64,000 nt of DNA from Pseudomonas sp. C2B4 (GCF_013359695.1 NZ_JABFMU010000019.1:1-64000), one strand, 5' to 3'; positions 8,680 through 18,131 are shown, counted from the stretch's first letter. Notes: generated by a model not told the origin, from the sequence alone. Made by a program: numbers and translations.

Positions 8680-8885
8680 AAAAGACTCGCAGAGCGTGTT
8701 CCGGGATCAGGAAGCTCGTGACTGTAAACGTCAAGACGCAGCCTTGTGAGCTGCGCCGAGGTTTCAGAACGTTACCAATACCTGATCGGATGCCGTTAAA
8801 GAAGTACAACTTCATTTAAAAGTGCGTTGGAACGCTCCTGAAAGGCGAGCTTAACAGGCATCGGGCAACCGGTTGAAGCAATGCG

Positions 8886-9500
8886 TCAGTTAAAGCTTTC
8901 GAGCAGGATCGGATACAGCGACGCCACCAGCAGCGCGGCCATGCCCCAGTTGAACAGGCGCAACCAGCGGCGGTCCTTCAGCACATTGCGCAACAGCGTG
9001 CCGCACGCGGCCCAGACACCGACGCTTGGCAGGTTGATGATCGCGAATACCGCGGCAATCACAATGACATTGGTGAAGTAGCCCTGCATTGGGGTGTAGG
9101 TGCTGATGGCGCCGATGGCCATGATCCAGGCCTTGGGGTTGACCCACTGGAACGCGGCGGCGCCCAGGTAGCTGATCGGTTTGGCCTCGCCCTTCTCACT
9201 GTCCGAGACCGGCCCGGAATGCGCGATTTTCCATGCCAGGTACAGCAAATATGCCGCGCCTACGTAACGCAGCACGGAATAGAGCAAGGGGTAAGTCTGG
9301 AACACCGCGCCCAAACCGAACCCGACCGCCACGACCAGCACGAAGAAACCGCAAGTGATGCCGAGCATATGGGGGATGGTGCGGTTAAAGCCGAAGTTCA
9401 CGCCGGATGCCAGCAACATCGTGTTGTTCGGACCGGGTGTGATCGAGGTGACAAGGGCAAACAGGGCGAAGCCCAGCAGCAGATCGAGGGAGAGTGTCAT
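8886..9500 (-). CDS. LysE/RhtB-family amino-acid exporter
   Basis: A 204-residue inner-membrane protein with about six hydrophobic segments. The family signature is clear at the N-terminus: TSITPGPNNTMLLASG (residues 19-34), then a central AYLLYLAWKI and FQWVNPKAWIMAIG. LysE/RhtB proteins export amino acids or related metabolites. The substrate here is unknown. It stands alone; the 206 bp between it and the desulfurase gene hold no recognisable element. Confidence 0.83.
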   Translation of the reverse strand: MTLSLDLLLGFALFALVTSITPGPNNTMLLASGVNFGFNRTIPHMLGITCGFFVLVVAVGFGLGAVFQTYPLLYSVLRYVGAAYLLYLAWKIAHSGPVSDSEKGEAKPISYLGAAAFQWVNPKAWIMAIGAISTYTPMQGYFTNVIVIAAVFAIINLPSVGVWAACGTLLRNVLKDRRWLRLFNWGMAALLVASLYPILLESFN

Positions 9501-9600
9501 GGTGGCAGTCCATCAGGGTCGGTCAGGTATTGACCCTATCGCACACCCCGACGCAAACCCATGGACAGTTAGGTGAAAGTTCGAGCAGTACAGTTATTGC

Positions 9601-9870
9601 TCAGCTTGGACGACCGTGCAGCTGTACAGCTCGCTCGGCGTTCATCTCACCCTGTTTGTCGAAGCCGAAAGTCTTTTGCGGCTCACCCAGTATTTCGGCC
9701 TTTTTCGCGTGGTACTCGTCGAATGACAAGCCGCGGCGATTCAACGCCTCCAGGGCCAATTCCCGGGTTTCTTCAGCGGTGTAGGGCCGCAATTCCGGGG
9801 ACACATGGCTGGCACATCCGGCAAGAACGGACAGGGTCAGCAGCAGGAAAGTGGTGATCAGGGTTTTCAT
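9601..9870 (-). CDS. Small lipoprotein of unknown function
   Basis: An 89-residue protein with a lipoprotein signal peptide: MKTLITTFLLLTLSVLAGC, lipobox LAGC, Cys19 lipidated. The mature domain is short, charged and probably helical (TAEETRELALEALNRRGLSFDEYHAKK), reminiscent of SHOCT-like short domains. The open frame extends to 9903, but the signal peptide sets the start at 9870. Function unknown. Confidence 0.7.
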   Translation of the reverse strand: MKTLITTFLLLTLSVLAGCASHVSPELRPYTAEETRELALEALNRRGLSFDEYHAKKAEILGEPQKTFGFDKQGEMNAERAVQLHGRPS

Positions 9871-10083
9871 GGCGAGCGTCCTGGCAATCTGGGTTCGGGG
9901 CAATGAACACAGGCTACTCGCGCCTCCGGGCGGGCAGAAATCAACACGCTCGATAGTCGCTATCGAGTTTTTCTAATTTCCGTCTCTTGACCACCCATAT
10001 ATTCCATAAAGAACTATAAATATTAATTTAACTTCTTTTACGGAATAAAAACGAAGCTTTATAACAACGCCATCCGCTGACGA

Positions 10084-10118
10084 ACTGTTGCTCAGGCAAC
10101 TGTTCATCAGGCAACAGT
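10084..10118 (+). promoter_or_regulatory. Tandem SfnR-type upstream activating sites of msuEDC
   Basis: A perfect dyad ACTGTT-N8-AACAGT lies at 10099-10118. A second copy with one mismatch (ACTGTT-N8-AACTGT) lies 15 bp upstream at 10084-10103 and shares the middle half-site. The perfect copy ends 84 bp before the GG of the -24 element. The same dyad at almost the same distance precedes sfnB. The position is right for an enhancer-binding protein, and the only one encoded here is SfnR. A 24-bp inverted repeat (CAGCGCGT / ACGCGCTG, 10147-10170) lies between the sites and the promoter. The rest of 9871-10080 is AT-rich with nothing recognised. Confidence 0.6.
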
Positions 10119-10199
10119 CATTCAACAAACAGCCCTGAAAAATCAACAGCGCGTATTGATCAACGCGCTGAAAGCCCCGAAAACCGTGGCCTCGAGGGA

Positions 10200-10216
10200 T
10201 TGGTACAGCTCTTGCT
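10200..10216 (+). promoter_or_regulatory. Sigma-54 (-24/-12) promoter of msuEDC
   Basis: TTGGTACAGCTCTTGCT matches the -24/-12 consensus YTGGCACGRNNNTTGCW at all but two positions, with exactly 10 bp between the invariant GG (10202-10203) and GC (10214-10215). Transcription should begin near 10227, leaving a leader of about 55 bp to msuE. Together with the upstream dyads and the downstream sfnR gene it makes sigma-54 control likely. Confidence 0.7.
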
Positions 10217-10280
10217 CAAGGGGGACAAGCCCAGTGATGACTCACTGTTTCCCCAGCAACTGTTTAAAAAGGAACTGATC

Positions 10281-10844
10281 ATGTCGCGTGCACTGAAAGT
10301 CGTTGCCCTCTCCGGCGGTACCTGGCGCCCCTCCCGCACTCTGGTACTGACCCAAGCGCTGTTGGCGCAACTGGCCGAGCAACTGCCGATCGAGAGCAGG
10401 CTGATCGAATTGGGCGACATCGCCCGGCCACTGGGCGCGGCGCTGTCCCGCCAGGAAGTGAGCGCAGAAGTCGAAGCCGAACTGCAGGCGATTGAAAACG
10501 CCGACCTGCTGATCGTCGCAGCGCCGGTTTATCGCGGTTCCTACCCTGGCCTGCTCAAGCACCTGTTCGACCTGATCGACCTGAATGCGCTGATCAACAC
10601 CCCGGTGCTGCTGGCCGCTACCGGTGGCAGCGAACGTCACGCACTGGTGCTCGATCACCAGTTGCGGCCGCTGTTCAGTTTCTTCCAGGCGTTGACCTTG
10701 CCGATTGGCGTGTATGCCACCGAAGCCGATTTTTCCAATTATCAAATAACCAGTGAGCCCTTGAAGGCCCGCATTCGTCTTGCTGCAGAACGCGCCGCGC
10801 CGTTGTTCGGCGTGCACCCCAACCCTCTGCTGAAAATCGCTTAA
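10281..10844 (+). CDS. msuE: NAD(P)H-dependent FMN reductase MsuE
   Basis: A 187-residue flavodoxin-like FMN reductase that supplies FMNH2 to the MsuD and MsuC monooxygenases. The FMN loop is near the start ([13 protein letters not shown], residues 9-21), followed by [21 protein letters not shown] (about 75-95) and [23 protein letters not shown] (about 112-134), as in SsuE/MsuE. ATG 10281 follows an AAGGA ribosome-binding site; the longer frame from 10200 starts inside the promoter. It is first in the msuEDC-sfnR order, 10 bp before msuD. Confidence 0.87.
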   Translation: MSRALKVVALSGGTWRPSRTLVLTQALLAQLAEQLPIESRLIELGDIARPLGAALSRQEVSAEVEAELQAIENADLLIVAAPVYRGSYPGLLKHLFDLIDLNALINTPVLLAATGGSERHALVLDHQLRPLFSFFQALTLPIGVYATEADFSNYQITSEPLKARIRLAAERAAPLFGVHPNPLLKIA

Positions 10845-10854
10845 GGACTTCTTC

Positions 10855-12000
10855 ATGGATGTTTTCTGGTTTCTGCCTACCCACGGTGACGGCCATTACC
10901 TGGGCACGACACAGGGCGCACGCCCGGTCACCCTTAACTACCTGAAACAAGTGGCCCAGGCCGCTGACAGCCTCGGCTATCACGGCGTGCTGATCCCCAC
11001 CGGGCGCTCCTGCGAAGACTCGTGGGTGATCGCTTCGGCGCTGGTGCCGTTGACTGAACGCTTGCGGTATCTGGTGGCGATTCGTCCCGGGATCATTTCG
11101 CCAACCGTCTCGGCGCGCATGGCCGCGACCCTGGATCGGTTGTCCAACGGCCGCTTGCTGATCAATGTGGTGACCGGCGGCGATCCGGATGAAAACCGTG
11201 GCGACGGCAGTTTCCTCGACCACAGCGAACGCTACGAAGTCACCGACGAATTCCTGAAGATCTGGCGCCGTGTATTGCAAGGCGAGTCGGTGGATTTCGA
11301 GGGCAAACACCTGCGCGTGCAGAACGCCAAGGCCCTGTATCCGCCCGTGCAGAAACCCTATCCGCCGTTGTATTTCGGCGGTTCCTCCGATGCTGCCCAT
11401 GACCTGGCCGCCGAGCAGGTCGATGTCTACCTGACCTGGGGCGAACCACCGGCAGCCGTGGCGCAAAAGCTTGCCGATGTCCGTGAGCGCGCAGCTCGTC
11501 ACGGGCGCACCGTGAAGTTCGGGATTCGCCTGCATGTGATCGTGCGCGAAACCGCCGAAGAGGCGTGGAAAGCCGCCGACAAACTGATCGAGCACATCAG
11601 CGACGAGACCATCGCCGCTGCGCAGAAATCCTTTTCGCGCTTCGACTCCGAAGGCCAGCGGCGCATGGCGGCCCTGCATGACGGGCGTCGAGACAACCTG
11701 GAAATTTCGCCCAATCTGTGGGCTGGCGTAGGCCTGGTACGGGGTGGTGCCGGGACGGCGCTGGTGGGCGATCCGCAGCAGGTGGCGGCGCGCATCAAGG
11801 AATACGCGGACCTGGGGATCGAGAGTTTCATCTTCTCCGGCTACCCGCACCTTGAAGAGGCCTATCGCTTTGCCGAACTGGTGTTCCCGCTGCTGCCCGA
11901 GCCGTACGCCAGCCTGGCCGGACGCGGGGTCACCAATCTGACCGGGCCGTTTGGCGAAATGATTGCCAATGATGTGCTCCCGGCCAAAGCCACAGCCTGA
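10855..12000 (+). CDS. msuD: FMNH2-dependent alkanesulfonate/methanesulfonate monooxygenase MsuD
   Basis: A 381-residue bacterial-luciferase-like TIM-barrel monooxygenase. It splits the C-S bond of sulfonates to release sulfite, using FMNH2 from MsuE. SsuD/MsuD hallmarks include [18 protein letters not shown] at the N-terminus, [33 protein letters not shown] and [18 protein letters not shown]. MsuD acts on methanesulfonate and SsuD on longer alkanesulfonates. MsuD is chosen because of the neighbouring MsuE, MsuC and SfnR and the absence of an ssu transporter. Substrate preference remains inferred. Confidence 0.85.
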   Translation: MDVFWFLPTHGDGHYLGTTQGARPVTLNYLKQVAQAADSLGYHGVLIPTGRSCEDSWVIASALVPLTERLRYLVAIRPGIISPTVSARMAATLDRLSNGRLLINVVTGGDPDENRGDGSFLDHSERYEVTDEFLKIWRRVLQGESVDFEGKHLRVQNAKALYPPVQKPYPPLYFGGSSDAAHDLAAEQVDVYLTWGEPPAAVAQKLADVRERAARHGRTVKFGIRLHVIVRETAEEAWKAADKLIEHISDETIAAAQKSFSRFDSEGQRRMAALHDGRRDNLEISPNLWAGVGLVRGGAGTALVGDPQQVAARIKEYADLGIESFIFSGYPHLEEAYRFAELVFPLLPEPYASLAGRGVTNLTGPFGEMIANDVLPAKATA

Positions 12001-12009
12001 CCCCGCAAA

Positions 12010-12090
12010 CCCTGCTCGCGAAAGCGTCCGCACAGTCGACTCTGATGTTGGATGTTCCGGCCTCTTCGCGAGCAGGCTCGCTCCCACAGT
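12010..12090. repeat. REP pair between msuD and msuC
   Basis: A partial element (12010-12026, CCTGCTCGCGAAAGC) faces a full inverted copy (12062-12090, TTCGCGAGCAGGCTCGCTCC). The pair could form a stem-loop in the operon mRNA between the two reading frames. It is the same family found elsewhere in the window. Confidence 0.75.
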
Positions 12091-12123
12091 GGATATGTGT
12101 TGTTTCTCAAGAAGGAAACCCGC

Positions 12124-13311
12124 GTGACTGCCAAGCCGCACAGCGCCCTGATCTCCCCGTTGCAGACCGCCCGCCAATTGGCCGCCGGGTTTGCCTTGAC
12201 CGCCGTCGAGCGCGACGAGCGTGGCGGTACGCCCAAGGCCGAGCGTGACGCCCTGCGCCACAGCGGCCTGCTGGCGCTCAGTATTCCCACCCGCTTCGGT
12301 GGCCTCGGTGCCAACTGGAGTGAAACCCTGACCATCGTGCGCGAGTTCGCCAAGGTCGACAGTTCGATTGCCCACGTGTTTGGCTTCCATCACCTGATGC
12401 TCGCCACCGTGCGCCTGTTCGCCCGGCCCGATCAATGGCAGCCGTGGTTTGAACAGACCGCGCGCAAGAACTGGTTCTGGGGCAACGCCCTCAACCCGCT
12501 GGACACCCGCACCGTGGTGAAAAACCTCGGTGGCTGGCGTGAGTTTTCCGGCAAGAAAAGTTTCTGCTCCGGCGCCAGCGATTCGGAAATGCTGATTGCC
12601 TCGGCGGTGGACGAGAGTGCCGGCGGCAAACTGTTGATCGCCGCCATCCCCAGCGGTCGCAGCGGCATCACCTTGCACAACGACTGGAACAACATGGGCC
12701 AGCGCCAGACCGACAGCGGCAGCGCCACCTTCGAACGGGTGCGCGTCGAAGAGTCGGAACTGCTGCTCGATCCGGGGCCGCTGAGTACGCCGTTCGCCTG
12801 CCTTCGCCCGCTGATCGCCCAGCTCACATTTACCCACATGTTCCTCGGTATTGCCGAAGGCGCCTTCGAGGAGGCGCGGCAATACACCCTGACCGAGACC
12901 CGGCCATGGCACAAATCCACAGCCCGGGATGTGCACCAGGACCCTTATGTGCTCGGCCATTACGGCGAATTCTGGGTGGCCCTCGAAGGCGTACGGTTGC
13001 TGGTGGAGCGTGCTGCCGATCTGCTCGACAAGGCCTGGGCCAAAGGTCCGGACCTCACTGCCGAAGAGCGCGGCCATCTGGCCACCGCCATTGCCACGGC
13101 CAAGGTCGCCGCGACCCGCAATGGCCTGGAGTTGTGCAGCCGTTTGTTCGAAGTGACCGGTGCCCGCTCGACCCATGCTTCGCTGCGCCTGGACCGTCAC
13201 TGGCGCAACCTGCGCACCCAGACCCTACATGACCCGGTGGACTACAAGATTCACGAACTGGGTGACTGGGCGCTGAACCAGGCCTTGCCGATTCCGACTT
13301 TCTATTCCTAG
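12124..13311 (+). CDS. msuC: FMNH2-dependent methanesulfinate monooxygenase MsuC (acyl-CoA dehydrogenase fold)
   Basis: A 395-residue flavin monooxygenase with the acyl-CoA dehydrogenase fold. It belongs to the MsuC/SfnC group that oxidises methanesulfinate to methanesulfonate for MsuD. Family marks include SIPTRFGGLGANWSETL (about 54-70), FCSGASDSEMLIASAVDE (about 140-157) and the C-terminal LEVTGARSTHASLRLDRHWRNLRTQ-type segment with HDPVDYKIHELG. The frame is open to 12052, but that part translates a REP element. GTG 12124 has AAGGA 8 bp upstream, so it is taken as the start. Third in the operon, 24 bp before sfnR. Confidence 0.82.
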   Translation: MTAKPHSALISPLQTARQLAAGFALTAVERDERGGTPKAERDALRHSGLLALSIPTRFGGLGANWSETLTIVREFAKVDSSIAHVFGFHHLMLATVRLFARPDQWQPWFEQTARKNWFWGNALNPLDTRTVVKNLGGWREFSGKKSFCSGASDSEMLIASAVDESAGGKLLIAAIPSGRSGITLHNDWNNMGQRQTDSGSATFERVRVEESELLLDPGPLSTPFACLRPLIAQLTFTHMFLGIAEGAFEEARQYTLTETRPWHKSTARDVHQDPYVLGHYGEFWVALEGVRLLVERAADLLDKAWAKGPDLTAEERGHLATAIATAKVAATRNGLELCSRLFEVTGARSTHASLRLDRHWRNLRTQTLHDPVDYKIHELGDWALNQALPIPTFYS

Positions 13312-13335
13312 CCTGCCCTCCATGGAGCGTGCCTT

Positions 13336-14439
<1,104 letters not shown>

Positions 14440-14520
14440 TTTTTGGGGATGCATTGGGGGAACAGGGGCCGGGGGCGCAGCGCCTGGAATCCGGGACAGA
14501 TCCAAAATAAGCGGTGCGAC

Positions 14521-14600
14521 CTTCGCGAGCAGGCTCGCTCCCACATTGGATCTGTGTCGTTCACAAAATCCCTTGTGGGAGCGAGCCTGCTCGCGAAGGC
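14521..14600. repeat. REP pair in the sfnR-metQ convergent gap
   Basis: Two facing 25-bp REP arms (14521-14542 and 14575-14600) around a 33-bp spacer can form a long hairpin. They sit between convergent sfnR and metQ, where such pairs often help end transcription or protect mRNA 3' ends. No separate intrinsic terminator is seen in this 182-bp gap. Confidence 0.8.
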
Positions 14601-14621
14601 GTCTTGTCAGCCACCGATAAT

Positions 14622-15392
14622 TCAGAACCCCGGCGCAATCTGTCCTTTATAGCGCGTCAGGATGAACTGCCGCACGTCATCGGAGTTCAACGCCTTGGCC
14701 AGCTTCTGCAGGCCCGGGTCGTTGATGTTGTCCGGCCGGGCGACAAGGAACTCGATGTACAGGCTCTTGCCCTTCTCGACGATCAACGCGCTGTTGGTGT
14801 CGATCCCGGCTTCCAGCGCGTAGTTGGCAAACACGAACGCCAGGTCCACCTGGCTCACCGAACGCGCCAGCAATGCACCTTCCAGTTCACGGATTTTCAG
14901 GTGCTTGGGGTTTTCCGCGATGTCCCGTTGGGTCGCGAGGGTGTTGCTCGGGTCCTTGAGTTTGATCAGCCCGGCTTCGTGCAACAGCACCAGCGCGCGA
15001 CCGGTGTTCACCGGGTCGTTGGGGATCGACACGGTGGCGCCGTCCTTGAGCTCGGAGATGTTTTTGATCTTGGTCGAGTAAGCGCCGAATGGCTCGATGT
15101 GCACGCCGACCACCGGCACCAGATCGGTGTGACGGGTCTTGTTGTAGTCATCGAGGAAGGGTCGGTACTGGTAATAGTTGGCGTCGAGGTTCTTCAGCGC
15201 CAGTTGCTGATTCGGCTGGATGAAATCGGTGAACACCTTGATGTCCAGGTCCACGCCTTCCTTGGCCAGGGTCGGTTTGACGAATTCGAGGATTTCCGCG
15301 TGGGGCACCGGTGTCGCACCGACGGTGAGTTTTTCATTGGCGTGAACGCTCAACGAAACCAGGGCAGCCAGAATGGCCAGGGTCTTTTTCAT
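14622..15392 (-). CDS. metQ: MetQ/NlpA-family periplasmic substrate-binding protein
   Basis: A 256-residue binding protein. A signal peptide (MKKTLAILAALVSLSVHA) lacks the lipobox cysteine of classical MetQ, so it is probably a soluble periplasmic protein. The family motifs are clear: VGATPVPHAEILEFVKPTLAKEGVDL, NQQLALKNLDANYYQYRPFLDDYN, GATVSIPNDPVNTGRALVLL and ALLARSVSQVDLAFVFANYALEAG. It binds methionine or another sulfur compound. It is third in the leftward sfnB-metI-metQ unit, 76 bp after metI. The operon context favours a sulfur compound that SfnB handles over plain methionine. Confidence 0.82.
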   Translation of the reverse strand: MKKTLAILAALVSLSVHANEKLTVGATPVPHAEILEFVKPTLAKEGVDLDIKVFTDFIQPNQQLALKNLDANYYQYRPFLDDYNKTRHTDLVPVVGVHIEPFGAYSTKIKNISELKDGATVSIPNDPVNTGRALVLLHEAGLIKLKDPSNTLATQRDIAENPKHLKIRELEGALLARSVSQVDLAFVFANYALEAGIDTNSALIVEKGKSLYIEFLVARPDNINDPGLQKLAKALNSDDVRQFILTRYKGQIAPGF

Positions 15393-15468
15393 GTTGTACT
15401 CCTAGGCAGATTTAATGGCCGTCGTGGGGTGGACGTGTGGCCGGGATTGTTGGTTTTGAATCGAATCG

Positions 15469-16134
15469 TCAGCGGTGGCTGTAACGCGCCACCAATCGGT
15501 CACCGCTCATTTGCAGGGCCTGGACCAGGATCAGCAACAGCACCACGGTGACCACCATCACGTCGGTCTGGAACCGCTGGTAGCCGTAGCGAATCGCCAG
15601 ATCGCCCAGGCCACCGCCACCGATCACGCCGGCCATCGCCGTGTAATCGACCAGCACAATCGCGGTCACCGTGATCGCCGCCAATAGCCCTCCCCGGGCT
15701 TCGGGCAGCAACGTGTAGCGAATGATTTGCCAGGTGTTGGCGCCCATGGCCTGGGTCGCCTCCACCACGCCGCGATCGACTTCGCGCAACGCGGTTTCCA
15801 CCAGCCGCGCAAAGAACGGCGTGCACCCCACCACCAGCGGCGGAATGGTGCCCGGCACGCCCAGCGAAGTGCCGACCAGCACGGTGGTCAGGGGAATCAG
15901 CACGATCAGCAGAATGATGAACGGCAGCGACCGCAGCATGTTCACGATCACCGACAGCACCCGGTAAACCCCGACGGCTTCATGCAACTGACGCTTGCCG
16001 GTGAGGAACAGCAGCACCCCCAGTGGCAATCCCAGCAGCACGGTAAATCCGAGGGCCGCACCGAGCATGCTCAGGGTGTCGAGACAGGCCTGACCGATGT
16101 CGGCCCAGTAAATGTTCTTGAACAATTCGGCCAT
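15469..16134 (-). CDS. metI: MetI-family ABC transporter permease
   Basis: A 221-residue inner-membrane permease with about five hydrophobic segments. The coupling loop for the ATPase (EAA motif) is intact at VEATQAMGANTWQIIRYTLLPEARGGL (about residues 140-165). VDYTAMAGVIGGGGLGDLAIRYGYQRF near the C-terminus is typical of MetI. It starts 2 bp after the sfnB stop, so translation is probably coupled. No ATPase gene (MetN) lies in this operon or anywhere else in the window. Confidence 0.86.
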   Translation of the reverse strand: MAELFKNIYWADIGQACLDTLSMLGAALGFTVLLGLPLGVLLFLTGKRQLHEAVGVYRVLSVIVNMLRSLPFIILLIVLIPLTTVLVGTSLGVPGTIPPLVVGCTPFFARLVETALREVDRGVVEATQAMGANTWQIIRYTLLPEARGGLLAAITVTAIVLVDYTAMAGVIGGGGLGDLAIRYGYQRFQTDVMVVTVVLLLILVQALQMSGDRLVARYSHR

Positions 16135-16136
16135 GA

Positions 16137-17351
16137 TCAGGACCAGTCGTGGCGCGGTGGTTTCACGCCGTTGAGCAGCCAGTTGCCGACCACGTGGTAT
16201 TTCCAGCGCACCGGGTCGTGCAGGGTATGCACCCGGGCATTGCGCCAGTGACGGTCGAAGTTGTGCTTCTTCAGGGTCGAGCGGGTGCCCCCGAGTTCGA
16301 ACAGTTTGTTGCTGGCTTCGATGGCAATTTCAGTGGTCAGCACCTTGGCCTTGGCCACGGCCAGGGACGCACGGGCAACGTTGTCTTCATCCGGTGCCGG
16401 ACGCGCCGCATCCAATGCAAGGCCCGCTCGTTCGAGCAGGGCCTCAGCCGCTTCCAGGCGAATCTCCAGGCCACCGACCTGAATAATGGTCAGCGGGTCT
16501 TCGCTGGCCTTTTCCACGCCGGCGTCGATCCAGGGTCGGGCGGACTGTTGGACGAATGCGATGGTGTCGCGCAGAGCGGCACGGGCGATGCCGGCGTCGA
16601 TGGCGGCGGTGGTCAACTGGGCGAACGGGCCGGCCAGAGTCGGGCTTTCATAGGAGCGATACGTCGGGAACAGATTGAACGCCGGGACGTGCAGGTTCTC
16701 TGCCAGCACCGTGCCGCTGGACGTTGTGCGCTGACCGATGCTGTCCCAATCATCAACAACGACCAATCCCTGGGTGCCGCGTTCGACGAAGGCCAACTGC
16801 CCCTTTTGCGCTTCATCCAGCGCCAGCACCGCCAGCCAGTGGGCATAGAGCGAACCGGTGCAGTAGCCTTTGCGCCCGTTGATCACATAGCCATCACCGT
16901 AACGCCGGATGGTCGCCTGTATGTCCTGCACGTTCTTGCCGCCGGTTTCCGACAAGGCGTTGGCAAAGCGGTGTCCCTGCAGCGCCAGCGCGAAGAAATG
17001 CGCTTGCTGCTCCGGTGAGCCTTGCAGGCGGATGTCTTCCAGCAGGCAGTAATGGTTTTGCGGAATCTGCCCCAGGGACGGATCCGCCGCCGAGATGATG
17101 GCAATGACCTGTGCCAGCACCGCGTAGGACACCTGCGCGCCGCCGAAGGCCTTCGGCACGGTGATGCCCCACAGGCCGCTGTTGGAGTAAAGGTCGACGA
17201 TCTCGGCGGGCACCTGACGGGTGCGATCGCGCTCGGCGTCCTGCTCCAGCAAGACCGCGGCGATTTGCTCGGCGACTCGCAGCGCTTCGGCTTCGTCGGC
17301 GATGCGGTGGGCGGCCGGTGGGTTGATCGGATAGACGGCAGACTGGGACAT
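16137..17351 (-). CDS. sfnB: SfnB-family sulfur-acquisition oxidoreductase
   Basis: A 404-residue flavoprotein of the acyl-CoA dehydrogenase fold, the SfnB family encoded with organosulfur genes in pseudomonads. Marks include GITVPKAFGGAQVSYAVLAQ (about 57-76), NALSETGGKNVQD, NGRKGYCTGSLYAHW (about 155-170) and the C-terminal LGGTRSTLKKHNFDRHWRNAR and HDPVRWKYHVVGNW. It resembles MsuC in its C-terminal RSTxxxxxxDRHWRN block. The reaction is not established. It is first in a leftward operon with metI and metQ and has its own -24/-12 promoter and SfnR-type dyad. Confidence 0.83.
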   Translation of the reverse strand: MSQSAVYPINPPAAHRIADEAEALRVAEQIAAVLLEQDAERDRTRQVPAEIVDLYSNSGLWGITVPKAFGGAQVSYAVLAQVIAIISAADPSLGQIPQNHYCLLEDIRLQGSPEQQAHFFALALQGHRFANALSETGGKNVQDIQATIRRYGDGYVINGRKGYCTGSLYAHWLAVLALDEAQKGQLAFVERGTQGLVVVDDWDSIGQRTTSSGTVLAENLHVPAFNLFPTYRSYESPTLAGPFAQLTTAAIDAGIARAALRDTIAFVQQSARPWIDAGVEKASEDPLTIIQVGGLEIRLEAAEALLERAGLALDAARPAPDEDNVARASLAVAKAKVLTTEIAIEASNKLFELGGTRSTLKKHNFDRHWRNARVHTLHDPVRWKYHVVGNWLLNGVKPPRHDWS

Positions 17352-17385
17352 ACAAGACTCTCGATAACGTGTTTATCAAGGTCAT

Positions 17386-17402
17386 TGCAGCTTCTGTGCC
17401 TG
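17386..17402 (-). promoter_or_regulatory. Sigma-54 (-24/-12) promoter of sfnB-metI-metQ
   Basis: On the minus strand CAGGCACAGAAGCTGCA carries GGCAC and TGC with exactly 10 bp between GG and GC. The predicted start is near 17374, about 23 bp before the sfnB start codon. It is weaker than the msuE promoter in the -12 element (CTGC instead of TTGC). The dyad 83 bp upstream supports it. Confidence 0.55.
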
Positions 17403-17481
17403 ACGCGAGAGCCCCTGTTTTCGGTGGGTTCGGGGGTGTTTGGCGGGTTTCAGGATGACGAAGCAGAACAATCTGTTGCTT

Positions 17482-17503
17482 CACTGTTGATAGCTGAACA
17501 GTG
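17482..17503 (-). promoter_or_regulatory. SfnR-type upstream activating site of sfnB
   Basis: A perfect inverted repeat CACTGTT-N8-AACAGTG, the same ACTGTT-N8-AACAGT dyad as upstream of msuE. It lies 83 bp upstream of the -24 GG, against 84 bp at msuE. Further TGTT/AACA half-sites flank it (17461-17481). Confidence 0.6.
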
Positions 17504-17522
17504 GCTCGGGTGTTCGATTTAC

Positions 17523-17622
17523 CCCTGTAGGCGCTGCCGCAGGCTGCGATCTTTTTGTGAACTCGAACGATACCGAAAGTCAAAATCAAGAGATCGCCGC
17601 CTTCGGCAGCTCCTACACTTGT
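17523..17622. repeat. Inverted pair of a second REP family
   Basis: GTAGGCGCTGCCGCAGGCTGCGATC (about 17525-17549) faces GATCGCCGCCTTCGGCAGCTCCTAC (about 17591-17617). This family differs from the GCTCGCGAA type that dominates the window. It lies between the sfnB control region and the VOC gene, and with them accounts for the 321-bp gap 17352-17672. Confidence 0.65.
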
Positions 17623-17672
17623 TTGTTCTGCTCATAGGCAGCGGATTCACAACAACATCAGGGAGAACCATC

Positions 17673-18131
17673 ATGAGCGTAAAACCCATTCCAGAGGGTT
17701 ATCACAGCATCACGCCCTACCTGGGCATTGCAAAAGCCGCCGAAGCCATCGACTTCTATAAAAAAGCCTTTGGCGCCATCGAAGTCATGCGCCTGTCCAT
17801 GCCCGATGGCGGCATTGGCCACGCCGAACTGCGCATCGGCGACTGCCCGATCATGCTCGGCACCCCATGCGATCAAGGGCCTTTGAGCAATCCAGACAAT
17901 TCGCCGTCCGTAGGGTTGCATTTGTATGTGACCGATGTGGACAAGTCTTATAAACAGGCGATTGCCGCAGGCGCCAAAGTGGTGTCGGAGGTCAAGGATC
18001 AGTTTTATGGCGACCGCTCCGGGACGCTGAAGGATCCCTATGGTCATCTGTGGTTTCTGGCCACCCGCAAGGAAGACCTGACCCAGGAGCAGATCGAGCA
18101 GCGGGCGAAGGAGATGTTTCAGCAGGGTTGA
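17673..18131 (+). CDS. PhnB-like VOC-superfamily protein
   Basis: A 152-residue protein of the glyoxalase/bleomycin-resistance (VOC) fold, PhnB-like subgroup. It opens IPEGYHSITPYLGIAKAAEAIDFYKKAFGA and has DGGIGHAELRIGD and the C-terminal DRSGTLKDPYGHLWFLATRKED. His and Glu residues in these motifs are the likely metal ligands, but the activity of this subgroup is poorly known. ATG 17673 has GGGAG 8 bp upstream. The long open frame before it (from 17022) is antisense to sfnB and is not coding. Confidence 0.78.
   Translation: MSVKPIPEGYHSITPYLGIAKAAEAIDFYKKAFGAIEVMRLSMPDGGIGHAELRIGDCPIMLGTPCDQGPLSNPDNSPSVGLHLYVTDVDKSYKQAIAAGAKVVSEVKDQFYGDRSGTLKDPYGHLWFLATRKEDLTQEQIEQRAKEMFQQG

Noticed and set aside
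10675..13200. An 841-codon leftward frame opposite msuD and msuC
   Set aside because: Antisense to clear MsuD and MsuC motifs, with no ribosome-binding site or known domain; a codon-bias shadow.
17022..17672. N-terminal extension of the VOC protein through the sfnB region
   Set aside because: It overlaps sfnB and its promoter on the opposite strand; the VOC family start and a GGGAG site are at 17673.
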